64,000 bases of DNA from Flavobacterium sp. TR2 (lineage in GTDB: Bacteria > Bacteroidota > Bacteroidia > Flavobacteriales > Flavobacteriaceae), in NCBI RefSeq assembly GCF_025252405.1, contig NZ_CP104307.1, positions 4,092,001-4,156,000 on the forward strand, read 5' to 3'. Positions within the stretch are counted from its first letter, which is position 1. The number at the start of each line of letters is the position of its first letter. The position numbers and the translations under genes were made by a program. Positions 32,891 to 41,526 of this stretch are shown piece by piece. A model generated the notes under the pieces. The model was given only the letters and a program-made list of their open reading frames with translations. It was not told the origin of the DNA and ran no database searches.

Positions 32891-34081
32891 TTATTTTTTC
32901 TTTTTAAAAATCGATTTTATCCAATCCCAAAAACTAAGGTTTGCCTTTACATTATCTACTACTTCAACAAAAAGTTCAATTCTTTCCTGCGGAGGTTTTA
33001 CCACTTTGGGCTGCGGAGCATTTGGCACTTGCCATTTGGGTTTAGAAACATCTATTATATCGTCGTCTTCTGCCGTCTGCCAAGACTGGAACATCTGCTG
33101 AAATGCTTTCTTTTTTTCGTCGCTCTCAGGTCTGTATGATGAACTTTCTGTTAAATGATAAATTTCAATCTCAATTCTTTGATTCGTTTTTTCATCAATT
33201 TTCGTTTCAAAAGCTCCCGTAACTGATGAAATGCTTCGATCTTCTTTGTACAATTTGTAGTCTACATTCAGCTTAGATTCGACAAAGTCAGCTTCGGATT
33301 CCGAAAATTTTGATTTTGAAAAGCTATAGCCAGATAAAATTTCATCTATAGTTCTTTCGTCAATAGAAATTCCGTCAGCGTTTACGCTTATTTTATCATC
33401 ATCCGTATAGTTTTCCTTTACACTCTGCACAACGCCATATTCTATAGATTGATTTCCAAAAATTGGCGATTTCCAAATGTGCTTAACGCTGCGTTTTTCT
33501 GAATAATTGATATAAAGAGGTTTGAAGAAAAGATGAAAAAACCAGTTTTGAGCAATTGACTCCTCCAAAAGACTGTCATTCAAAAATAATCGGTCAATTT
33601 TAGAAATTATTTTTTCTGCTACTTCCCCTATATAATATTCTAAGAGCTTTTTACGGTTAACAGACCATCTCTTTCTAATCTCATCCAGATTAAGAATTTT
33701 ATCAATTTGACCATCTCGCTTTAGTTTTACGCAAACTGGAAAAAGAGCATTTGAAGCAGTATTTGCAATTTTCTCTATTTGCGAATAGTTTATTTGATTG
33801 TTTATATAGATTTCCCTTCTATCTATTTCTAATATGTGATAGCCTCCCAAATCCTTAAAAACTATTTCTAGCTCATAAAACAACTGGGTTTTTAAGATAT
33901 TGTTCTCAAAATTTTCGTATGCATACCCATAAACCCTTTCTTGACTATCTGCACCAAAATCTAAACTAAAATTAGATTCAAATTTTACTTTTCTTTCACT
34001 CATACTTATGCGATCTAAAAAACACAATCCTTTTAAAGTAAGATTATTATTACCTTTTTTGCTAATATACAGAATTGACAT
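32891..34081 (-). CDS. 396-aa protein at the head of the effector-like module, unknown role
   Basis: Soluble and charged; I do not recognise the family. The ATG at 34081 is used here; an internal ATG at 34003 (MSERKVKFESNFSLDFG) is a possible start. The middle has a helical stretch with WSVNRKKLLEYYIGEVAEKI. The C-terminus has a Pro-rich linker (KPKWQVPNAPQPKVVKPP) ending in an amphipathic helix FWDWIKSIFKKKK. It is 23 bases before the PAAR-like gene on the same strand. Position suggests an adaptor or loading chaperone, by inference only. Confidence 0.65.
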   Translation of the reverse strand: MSILYISKKGNNNLTLKGLCFLDRISMSERKVKFESNFSLDFGADSQERVYGYAYENFENNILKTQLFYELEIVFKDLGGYHILEIDRREIYINNQINYSQIEKIANTASNALFPVCVKLKRDGQIDKILNLDEIRKRWSVNRKKLLEYYIGEVAEKIISKIDRLFLNDSLLEESIAQNWFFHLFFKPLYINYSEKRSVKHIWKSPIFGNQSIEYGVVQSVKENYTDDDKISVNADGISIDERTIDEILSGYSFSKSKFSESEADFVESKLNVDYKLYKEDRSISSVTGAFETKIDEKTNQRIEIEIYHLTESSSYRPESDEKKKAFQQMFQSWQTAEDDDIIDVSKPKWQVPNAPQPKVVKPPQERIELFVEVVDNVKANLSFWDWIKSIFKKKK

Positions 34082-34324
34082 TTACATTTAATATAAAATT
34101 CTTACAAAATATAAACATTAACATTTAAATCAAGTTTCGCGCGCCCAACGCCAATTCGTTTTTAATTATTGTGGGTTTATGAAAATTATATAAGGCTCTA
34201 AAAAAGTTTTGTAATATATTTTAACAAGTATTGGGCTAACTTTCATATATCATTTAATGAGTTGATAAAAACTGTTAAATAATTGATTTTCAAATTACAT
34301 AATTCACATTAAAACAAAAACATT

Positions 34325-35083
34325 TTGATTCTCGATATTAAAAATACATTCGCCGAAATTGGAGAAACAACCATATTCGCCAAAAGGTTTTTTAAGGAGG
34401 TTTTTATTCCTCCTTATGAAACCAGAGAATTTCTGAAACAATGTTATGTTATAGGCTACAAATCTCTGCCTTTGGTTGCCATTACAGGTTTCATTATGGG
34501 ATTGGTGCTTACGCTCCAATCGCGCCCGACATTGGTACAGTTTGGCGCAGAATCTTGGTTGCCAGGAATGGTGGCGCTTTCGCTAATAAGAGAAATTGCT
34601 CCCGTAATTACTGCTTTAATCTGTGCCGGGAAAATTTCGTCAGGAATTGGAGCCGAATTAGGATCTATGAAAGTTACCGAACAGATTGACGCCATGGAAG
34701 TTTCGGCTGTAAACCCTTATAATTATTTGGTCGTGACAAGAGTTTTGGCCTGCACGCTTATGGTTCCAATTTTAGTCTTTTTTGCCGATGCTATCGGAAT
34801 TATTGGCGGTTATGTGGGTATAAATATTCACGGAGATGTCAATTTTTACAGGTTTTTAACTCAAATCATCCAATCCTTAGAATACTTAGACCTGCTTCCA
34901 GCAACGCTAAAAACCTTCTTTTTTGGCTTTTTTATCGGAATGATTGGCTGTTATAAAGGTTTTAATGCTTCTAACGGAACAGAAAGTGTTGGTCAAGCTG
35001 CCAATTCTGCTGTTGTGACCGCTTCTTTAAGCATTTTTATTATTGATATGGTTGCTGTTCAAATAACCGATTTATTCTTTTAA
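34325..35083 (+). CDS. MlaE-family ABC transporter permease
   Basis: A 252-aa MlaE/TIGR00056 permease with five predicted membrane helices: motifs SLPLVAITGFIMGLVLTLQS, REIAPVITALICAGKISSGIGAELGSMKVTEQIDAMEV (about 90-128) and FFGFFIGMIGCYKGFNASNGTESVG. The MlaE signature GAELGSMKVTEQIDAM is complete. The start is TTG at 34325, as no ATG fits the conserved N-terminus (ILDIKNTFAEIGE). It is the membrane part of a lipid (phospholipid) transporter with the next two genes. Confidence 0.93.
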   Translation: MILDIKNTFAEIGETTIFAKRFFKEVFIPPYETREFLKQCYVIGYKSLPLVAITGFIMGLVLTLQSRPTLVQFGAESWLPGMVALSLIREIAPVITALICAGKISSGIGAELGSMKVTEQIDAMEVSAVNPYNYLVVTRVLACTLMVPILVFFADAIGIIGGYVGINIHGDVNFYRFLTQIIQSLEYLDLLPATLKTFFFGFFIGMIGCYKGFNASNGTESVGQAANSAVVTASLSIFIIDMVAVQITDLFF

Positions 35084-35084
35084 G

Positions 35085-35864
35085 ATGATGAAGGAAAAAG
35101 TACATAAAGAACCTCAGACAAAAGAAAAAGATCAGACTCCAATTATTGAGATTAAAGATCTGCATAAAACTTTTGGAAAAGATAATGCCGTTTTAAAGGG
35201 CGTAAATCTGACTTTGAATAAAGGCGAAGATTTAGTGGTTTTAGGCCGATCAGGATCTGGAAAATCGGTAACCATAAAATGTATCGTTGGATTGATTGAA
35301 CCTGATAAAGGCGAAATTAAAGTTTTTGATGAAAATGTTCTTAACATATCAAAAAAACAGCTGAATGAAATTAGAGTCCGAATCGGATTTTTGTTCCAAA
35401 GCGGGGCACTTTACGATTCGATGTCCGTAAGAGAAAATCTCGCTTTTACCCTGACCAAACACAAACGCGATTTAAGCGCTGAGGAAGTCGAAAATGAAGT
35501 AATGGAGGCGCTGGAAAATGTTGGTCTGGCAGAAGCGGTTGACAAAATGCCTTCTGAACTATCTGGGGGTATGAAAAAGAGAATTGGTCTCGCACGCACG
35601 CTAATCTTAAAACCCGAGATTATTTTGTACGACGAACCCACAACGGGATTGGACACGATCACTTCAAGAGAAATCAGCGAACTGATTTTGGACATTAAAC
35701 ACAAACAAAAAACCTCATCGATCATTATTACCCACGATATGGCCTGCGCAAAATTGACGGCTGACCGAATTGTGGTTTTAAAAGATGGCGTGATTCACGC
35801 CGAAGGAACCTACGAAGAATTAGAAAAAGACGAAGACGAATGGGTACGCTCATTTTTTGAATAA
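35085..35864 (+). CDS. MlaF-type ABC transporter ATPase
   Basis: A 259-aa ATPase: Walker A GRSGSGKS (residues 54-61), Q-loop LFQSGALYDSMSVRENLAF, ABC signature LSGGMKKRIGLART and Walker B IILYDEPTTGLD. The SGALYDSMSV segment is typical of MlaF. The ATG is separated from the permease stop by one base, so the two are coupled. It powers lipid transport between inner and outer membranes. Confidence 0.95.
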   Translation: MMKEKVHKEPQTKEKDQTPIIEIKDLHKTFGKDNAVLKGVNLTLNKGEDLVVLGRSGSGKSVTIKCIVGLIEPDKGEIKVFDENVLNISKKQLNEIRVRIGFLFQSGALYDSMSVRENLAFTLTKHKRDLSAEEVENEVMEALENVGLAEAVDKMPSELSGGMKKRIGLARTLILKPEIILYDEPTTGLDTITSREISELILDIKHKQKTSSIIITHDMACAKLTADRIVVLKDGVIHAEGTYEELEKDEDEWVRSFFE

Positions 35865-35886
35865 AGCAAAATAAATATTAGAAATC

Positions 35887-36699
35887 ATGGAAAAGCAATC
35901 GGGATATACTTGGAAATTAGGAATGTTTGTAACGATAGGTTTACTCCTTTTTATAATGGCCGTATATTTTATAGGAAAACAGCAAAACCTTTTTGGATCT
36001 ACCTTTCATATCACCTCCCAATTTAAAACTGTTAGCGGTTTGGAAGTCGGAAACAATGTTCGCTTCTCTGGAATTAATGTTGGGACTGTAGAGCAAATTC
36101 AGCTAAAAAATGATTCAACCGTTATGGTTGTTTTAGTCATGAAAGAAGATGTTCGAAAATTTATTAAAACTGATGCTACCGCCAGCATTGGATCGGATGG
36201 TTTAATGGGTGACAAAGTTTTGACAATTTCGCCAGGCGCTAAATCTAAAAAAGTGATTGAAGACAACGGACAGATTGCTTCTGTTGACGGAATAGAAATG
36301 CACGACATTATGAAAAGCGTGAAGAAAAGCGTTGATAATATAGGTGTGATTTCAGACGAAATAGCCATTTTTAGCCATAGCATGAACAACGGAAATGGTG
36401 CTTTAGCAAGATTAGTTAAAGACGATAAAATGGCTAATAGCGTTTCGAATACCTTATCCAATCTAGAAACAGGCACAAAAGGCTTCAGCGAAAACATGGA
36501 AGCGGCTAAAAGCAATTTCTTATTCAGAGGTTATTTCAAGAAAAAAGAGAAGGAGAAAAAGGAAAAGGAAGAGGAAAGACTGGAGAAGCAGGAAGAAGCG
36601 AAAAAAGAGAAACAAGAAGCAAGAAAAGAGAAGCAAGAGAAGCAAGAGGAACAGCAAAAACAGGAAGAGGCTAAAAAGGCAGAAAACGAGAAAAAGTAA
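35887..36699 (+). CDS. MlaD/MCE-family lipid-binding protein with a charged C-terminal tail
   Basis: A 270-aa protein: one membrane anchor (about 11-30) and an MCE domain, FKTVSGLEVGNNVRFSGINVG (about 46-66) to TASIGSDGLMGDKVLTISPG. Helical regions follow. The last 60 residues consist almost only of Lys, Glu, Gln and Ala (KKEKEKKEKEEERLEKQ...), a probable long coiled coil or disordered tail that is unusual for MlaD and may be a repeat expansion. It belongs to the Mla operon, 22 bases after the ATPase. Confidence 0.92.
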   Translation: MEKQSGYTWKLGMFVTIGLLLFIMAVYFIGKQQNLFGSTFHITSQFKTVSGLEVGNNVRFSGINVGTVEQIQLKNDSTVMVVLVMKEDVRKFIKTDATASIGSDGLMGDKVLTISPGAKSKKVIEDNGQIASVDGIEMHDIMKSVKKSVDNIGVISDEIAIFSHSMNNGNGALARLVKDDKMANSVSNTLSNLETGTKGFSENMEAAKSNFLFRGYFKKKEKEKKEKEEERLEKQEEAKKEKQEARKEKQEKQEEQQKQEEAKKAENEKK

Positions 36700-36732
36700 C
36701 GCAACTTTTAAATTGCAAATTCAATATTTCAT

Positions 36733-36819
36733 GTTCTCCTAAGCGGAGTCCAAGTACACGCACTGTAAAACACACAGCATAGATTAAGCTTGCGATCCTT
36801 CGACTCTGCTCAGGAAAAC
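36733..36819. repeat. Degenerate inverted repeat like 22271-22325
   Basis: GTTCTCCTAAGCGGAGTC and CCTTCGACTCTGCTCAGGAA are degraded arms of the CTGAGCGAAGTCGAA element, in the 198-base gap after the MCE gene. Confidence 0.5.
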
Positions 36820-36897
36820 AAGCATGAAAAAAAAATTTGAAATCTAGCATATCACAACTCACATTTCGCATCTCACATTTCACAATCAAAAAAATAT

Positions 36898-39720
36898 ATG
36901 CCAAGTTCAATCAAACATACCGCCTTAAAAGTTTTAAAAATTACTGGAATTACGATTGCGGCAATTTTGTTTTTGCTATTCATTATTCCGCTGCTTTTTC
37001 CTGGCAAAATTGCATCGGAAGTAAAAAAAATTGCAAACGAGCGACTGGATACCAAATTGGAGTTTACCAAATCTAAACTTTCATTTTTTACTCATTTTCC
37101 ATCATTGACTGTTTCTCTAGACGATTTGTATCTCACAGGTTCCAAACCTTTCAGCAACGACACTTTGTTAAAAGCAGATCAGGTTGCTTTTGGAATTGAT
37201 ATTAAAAGACTGCTTTTTGACAATGAAGTAAAAATTAATAAACTCTATGTTTCTGATGCTTTGATAAATGTAATGGTCAACCAAAAAGGTCAGGCCAATT
37301 ATAATATTTATGTTGCCCCAGAAGACAGAAAAAACAAAAAAGAAGATCCTAATGCTCCAGAAGAAGGAACAGCTATACGTTTGGAACGCATTGATTTACA
37401 AAATTGTCATGTAAAATATAATGATCGTTCTGCGAAAATTTTGGTTGACGCAAAAGGCTTTAATTATATCGGTAAAGGAAACCTCAGCGAGGATATTTTT
37501 GACCTCGCAACTGATGCCAAAATAGATAATCTCGACTTCTTTTATGATCGAACAGGTTATTTGAGAAGAAAAAAAGTAAGTGCCGATTTAATTACCCGAA
37601 TCAATACGCACGCTCTTACGTTTATTCTTCAAAAAAATGAACTTCATATCAATAAGCTTCCGCTAAAGTTTACCGGTTTATTCAGCATTTTAAGAGATGG
37701 ATATAAAATCAATATTAAAGCCGCTTCAGAAAATACAACCGTAAAAGATCTGCTTTCTGTAATGCCGCCAGAATATCTCACATGGCTTGAAAAGACAGAA
37801 ATTTCAGGAAGAAGCGATTTGTTGCTTAGTTTTAAAGGTGATTATAATGTTCAGAAAAAACAAAAACCAAACTTGGCTTTCAATTTAAAAATCAACGAAG
37901 GCTCAGTAAACTATAAAAATGCTCCAGTTCCGTTGACCGATTTTCAAATGGATTTAAATGCCATGCTCCCGTCTCTGGATGCCGAACAATTGCTGGTTAA
38001 TCTGAGAACCTTAAAATTTAAAGTTGGAGAAAAAGATTATTTTAATGCTTATCTGCAGAGCAAAGGCTTGAACGAAATGTCGATTAATGCAAGCGTGAAA
38101 GGCGCTTTAGACCTTGCTGTAGTAGATGCAGCTTTAGGATTAGAAAATATTGACCTGAAAGGAATTTTGAAAACGGATATTCAAGCGCGAGGGCTTTTCA
38201 GCACTTCCAAAAAATTATTTCCAAAAACTATCGGAGGAATTTCTTTGCGAAACGGATGGCTAAAAACAAAATACTATCCAAATCCAATTACCAATATCAC
38301 TTTTATAGCCAATATGCTTAATAAAGCAGGAACCTATCAGGATTTGATTGTTGCCGTAGCACCTGCATCTTTTGTTTTTGAAGGAAATCCGGTTTATGTT
38401 AACGCTACATTATCAGATTTTAGCGATTTGGCTTATAATGCCAAAATTAAAGGCGAGCTGAATGTGGGCAGAATCTATCAGGTATTCTCTCAAAATGGTC
38501 TGGATTTAACAGGTTATGCCAAAGCAGATCTTTCATTGAAAGGGAAACAAAGCTACGCCACCACAGGCCAATACGACAAACTTGATAATAGAGGGACATT
38601 ATTAATTAAAAATATTAAAGCGACGTCTGAACTATTTCCAAAAGCTTTCTTTATCAAACAAGGAAACTTCCGTTTTCAGAACGAAAAAATGTGGTTTGAA
38701 AAATTCAACGCTTCCTACGGAAAATCAGATTTTGACATCAATGGCTATCTGCTTAATACCATCAATTATTTCTTAGAATCGAAAGGAACTCTGAGCGGCA
38801 ATTTCAACTTAAAATCAAAACTGATTAATGTGGATGAATTTATGGCGCTTAAAGAAGGCGAAAACAAAGACCGAAATATCGAAGTGGAATATGCCAAAGA
38901 AGACCATCCGAAAATGAGCGGTGTAGTCATCATTCCAAGAAACCTTAATGTCAGTTTAAATGCAAAGGCTGATAAAATAGAATACAACAAATTGGTTTTT
39001 AACAAACTAAATGGAAAAATAGGTGTAAAAAATGAAGGATTTTACTTAGAAAATGTTACCTTTAGTATTATTGACTGCATTTTAGGAATTGATGCGCTGT
39101 ACAGAGACGAAACTCCAACCTCTGCACACTTTGATGCTCATTTTACAGCAAACAATTTTGATGTCCAGCGAGCCTACAAAGAAATTCCGATGTTTCATGA
39201 TATGGTTACTGCGGCCGAAAAAGCGCACGGAATAATCTCTGTTGATTATAAAGTAAAAGGAGATTTGAACGGAAATATGGGACCAATTTATGAATCTATG
39301 CAAGGCGGAGGAACCATTAATTTACGCGATGTAAAAATTAAAGGTCTTAAACTTTTTGACGGAATCAGTTCTAAAACAGGGCAAAGCGGTTTGAACAATC
39401 CTGATATGAAAGGAATTGAAATCAAATCGACTATAGATAAGAATCTTATAAATATTGAGCCATTTACCTTTAGTGTAGCTAGTTTTAGGCCAACAATAAA
39501 AGGAACTACAAGCTTTGACGGACTTTTGGATCTGAGAATGCGTTTAGGCCTTCCGCTTTTCGGAATCATTGGTTTTCCGATTGTAATTACCGGAACGCAT
39601 GAAGCTCCAAAAATTAAAATATTCAGCAAAACAGGACAAGAAATCGATCCTGCTGTTTATGACGAAAAAAACAATAAAGTCATTCGAAAAGAAAAAGTCA
39701 GTAAAACCAAAACGAAATAG
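36898..39720 (+). CDS. AsmA-family protein
   Basis: A 940-aa protein. One N-terminal membrane helix (about 14-37) is followed by a long beta-rich AsmA-like domain with repeated motifs (FTKSKLSFFTHFPSLTVSLDDLYLTGS; ANIMNYNIYVAP-type blocks), an AsmA_2 domain near 600-900 (INLRDVKIKGLKLFDGISSKTG) and a basic C-terminus (KEKVSKTKTK). AsmA-like proteins are bridge-type lipid transporters or membrane-assembly factors. Adjacency to the Mla genes makes a lipid role plausible. Confidence 0.88.
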   Translation: MPSSIKHTALKVLKITGITIAAILFLLFIIPLLFPGKIASEVKKIANERLDTKLEFTKSKLSFFTHFPSLTVSLDDLYLTGSKPFSNDTLLKADQVAFGIDIKRLLFDNEVKINKLYVSDALINVMVNQKGQANYNIYVAPEDRKNKKEDPNAPEEGTAIRLERIDLQNCHVKYNDRSAKILVDAKGFNYIGKGNLSEDIFDLATDAKIDNLDFFYDRTGYLRRKKVSADLITRINTHALTFILQKNELHINKLPLKFTGLFSILRDGYKINIKAASENTTVKDLLSVMPPEYLTWLEKTEISGRSDLLLSFKGDYNVQKKQKPNLAFNLKINEGSVNYKNAPVPLTDFQMDLNAMLPSLDAEQLLVNLRTLKFKVGEKDYFNAYLQSKGLNEMSINASVKGALDLAVVDAALGLENIDLKGILKTDIQARGLFSTSKKLFPKTIGGISLRNGWLKTKYYPNPITNITFIANMLNKAGTYQDLIVAVAPASFVFEGNPVYVNATLSDFSDLAYNAKIKGELNVGRIYQVFSQNGLDLTGYAKADLSLKGKQSYATTGQYDKLDNRGTLLIKNIKATSELFPKAFFIKQGNFRFQNEKMWFEKFNASYGKSDFDINGYLLNTINYFLESKGTLSGNFNLKSKLINVDEFMALKEGENKDRNIEVEYAKEDHPKMSGVVIIPRNLNVSLNAKADKIEYNKLVFNKLNGKIGVKNEGFYLENVTFSIIDCILGIDALYRDETPTSAHFDAHFTANNFDVQRAYKEIPMFHDMVTAAEKAHGIISVDYKVKGDLNGNMGPIYESMQGGGTINLRDVKIKGLKLFDGISSKTGQSGLNNPDMKGIEIKSTIDKNLINIEPFTFSVASFRPTIKGTTSFDGLLDLRMRLGLPLFGIIGFPIVITGTHEAPKIKIFSKTGQEIDPAVYDEKNNKVIRKEKVSKTKTK

Positions 39721-39722
39721 CA

Positions 39723-40238
39723 ATGAATTCAAAATCTCAACATAAAAGCAACGCATTCGAAAAATTTGCCACAAAAGTTTCAAAAGCAGCAGGAAGCACT
39801 CCTGCTTTTATTGGTGCATTTACTCTGGTAGTGGTTTGGGCTGCTTCGGGGCCTATTTTCGATTATTCCGAAACTTGGCAATTGGTCATTAATACAGGCA
39901 CAACGATTATTACTTTTTTGATGGTCTTTTTAATTCAAAAAGCGCAAAATAAAGATTCGCTTGCCATTCAGCTAAAACTAAACGAGCTTGTAGCGTCAAA
40001 CGATTTGTCTAGCAATAGTCTTGTCGATATAGAAAATATGACCGAAGAAGAAATGGTTATTATTCAGAAATACTACCGCCATTTAAGCCAATTGGCAAAA
40101 AAAGATTCAACCATAAGAACTTCACATTCAATTGCCGAGGCAAATGAACTTCATAATCGTAAAAAAGAAAAAAATGTAAAACCAGATAGCACCAAAAAAA
40201 CTGCCAAAAATCCCCCTAAAAAAATAACCAAAAAATGA
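39723..40238 (+). CDS. Low-affinity iron permease-like membrane protein (PF04120)
   Basis: A 171-aa protein with two close membrane helices: AFIGAFTLVVVWAASGPIF and SETWQLVINTGTTIITFLMVFLIQKAQNKDSLAIQLKLNEL, the PF04120 signature. A basic Lys-rich tail (KKEKNVKPDSTKKTAKNPPKKITKK) follows. The family name derives from yeast Fet4; iron transport in bacteria is not established. It follows the AsmA gene by 2 bases, and its stop overlaps the next start (ATGA). Confidence 0.87.
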   Translation: MNSKSQHKSNAFEKFATKVSKAAGSTPAFIGAFTLVVVWAASGPIFDYSETWQLVINTGTTIITFLMVFLIQKAQNKDSLAIQLKLNELVASNDLSSNSLVDIENMTEEEMVIIQKYYRHLSQLAKKDSTIRTSHSIAEANELHNRKKEKNVKPDSTKKTAKNPPKKITKK

Positions 40239-41434
40239 AATTGAGCTCTACTGAAACCTATTGGCCTTTAAAAAATGCCATAAAGCAAAGCTATCCTTCA
40301 ATAGATTCTGATATTACCACCGACATTTTGATAATTGGCGGCGGCATTACAGGAGCTTTAATTGCTTATAAATTATTAAATGAAGGAAAAAAAATTGTTC
40401 TTGCAGATCGCCGCGATGTCTGTGGCGGCAGCACTTCGGGCAGCACAGCCTTACTGCAATATGAAATTGATGTTCCCCTACATCAGCTCATTAAACTTCG
40501 TGGCGCGAGATGTGCCGTAGACAGTTATCAAAATGGAAAAAAAGCCATTTTTGATCTTCGAAATATTATTGATGAAGTAGGCTGCGATTGTGGTTTCGAA
40601 TTTAAAAAAAGCATTTATTTTACAACTTTAAAAAAAGATGTACCTTATTTAAAAAATGAGTTTAAGGCCAGAAAACAGCATGGTTTTGAAATCAGCTGGC
40701 TAGGACGATCAGAATTGCAGAAAATGGGTCTGAATGCTATTGCTGCAATAGAATCTAAAACTGCTGCGGTTATGGATCCTTTTAAACTCGCTAGCGATCT
40801 TTTGTTTCATTGCCATGAAAAAGGAATGCAGATTTTTGACCGAACCAATATTGCTTCCATTCAGCACCAGAAAGGCAAAATTATTGCCACTACCGATTCT
40901 AAATGTGTGATAACAGCCGACCACATTATACATTGCACGGGTTACGAAAGCACAGAAACGTTAAAAGAAAAAGTGGTCGATTTAAAAAGCACTTATGTCA
41001 TTGCTTCAGAATGCCAGTCTGATCTGCCTGAAAATTTTAAAAACGCAATCTTTTGGGACACTGCATCACCTTATCATTACATTCGAACAACAGATGACAA
41101 TCGCATCATTATGGGCGGAGGTGACGAAGATTTTAAAGACACCACCAAACGCGATAAATTGCTTCCTAAAAAAGAACAGTATCTTCTGAAACAATTTTTT
41201 AAACGATTTCCTGATTTGAACTTTAAAATTGATTATTCTTGGGCAGGCACATTTGGCGAAACCAAAGACGGCCTTCCCTACTTCGGAAAACCAAATCCGA
41301 GAAAAAATGAGCACTACATTCTAGGCTTTGGCGGAAATGGAATCACGTTCAGCGTCATCGGAATGAATTCTATCCTGGATTCGCTAAACAACAAAAAAAA
41401 TACAGATTTAGATTACTATCGGTTTGGAAGATAG
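40235..41434 (+). CDS. FAD-dependent oxidoreductase, DAO family
   Basis: A 399-aa flavoenzyme. The dinucleotide-binding motif DILIIGGGITGALIAYKLL lies at residues 30-48 (GGGITG at 35-40), with LADRR at the end of the second strand. The GGSTSGSTALLQYEIDVPLHQL segment and the C-terminal NEHYILGFGGNGITFSVIGMN (about 361-381) are typical of DAO-type amine/glycine oxidases. The substrate is unknown. The stop of the preceding membrane gene overlaps its start. Transcription probably ends in the palindrome at 41443. Confidence 0.9.
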   Translation: MKLSSTETYWPLKNAIKQSYPSIDSDITTDILIIGGGITGALIAYKLLNEGKKIVLADRRDVCGGSTSGSTALLQYEIDVPLHQLIKLRGARCAVDSYQNGKKAIFDLRNIIDEVGCDCGFEFKKSIYFTTLKKDVPYLKNEFKARKQHGFEISWLGRSELQKMGLNAIAAIESKTAAVMDPFKLASDLLFHCHEKGMQIFDRTNIASIQHQKGKIIATTDSKCVITADHIIHCTGYESTETLKEKVVDLKSTYVIASECQSDLPENFKNAIFWDTASPYHYIRTTDDNRIIMGGGDEDFKDTTKRDKLLPKKEQYLLKQFFKRFPDLNFKIDYSWAGTFGETKDGLPYFGKPNPRKNEHYILGFGGNGITFSVIGMNSILDSLNNKKNTDLDYYRFGR

Positions 41435-41442
41435 TTTTAGCT

Positions 41443-41520
41443 GCAGAGGTGCAAAGGCGCAAAGGTGCAAAGGTTTCTTAACTTTGCGCTTAAACCTTTG
41501 CAACTATGCACCTCTGAACC
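41443..41520. terminator. Bidirectional palindrome, GCAAAGG family
   Basis: AGAGGTGCAAAGG ... CCTTTGCAACTATGCACCTCT forms a long inverted repeat between convergent genes, followed by a T-run on the plus strand. A likely shared terminator. Confidence 0.7.
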
Positions 41521-41526
41521 TTTTTT

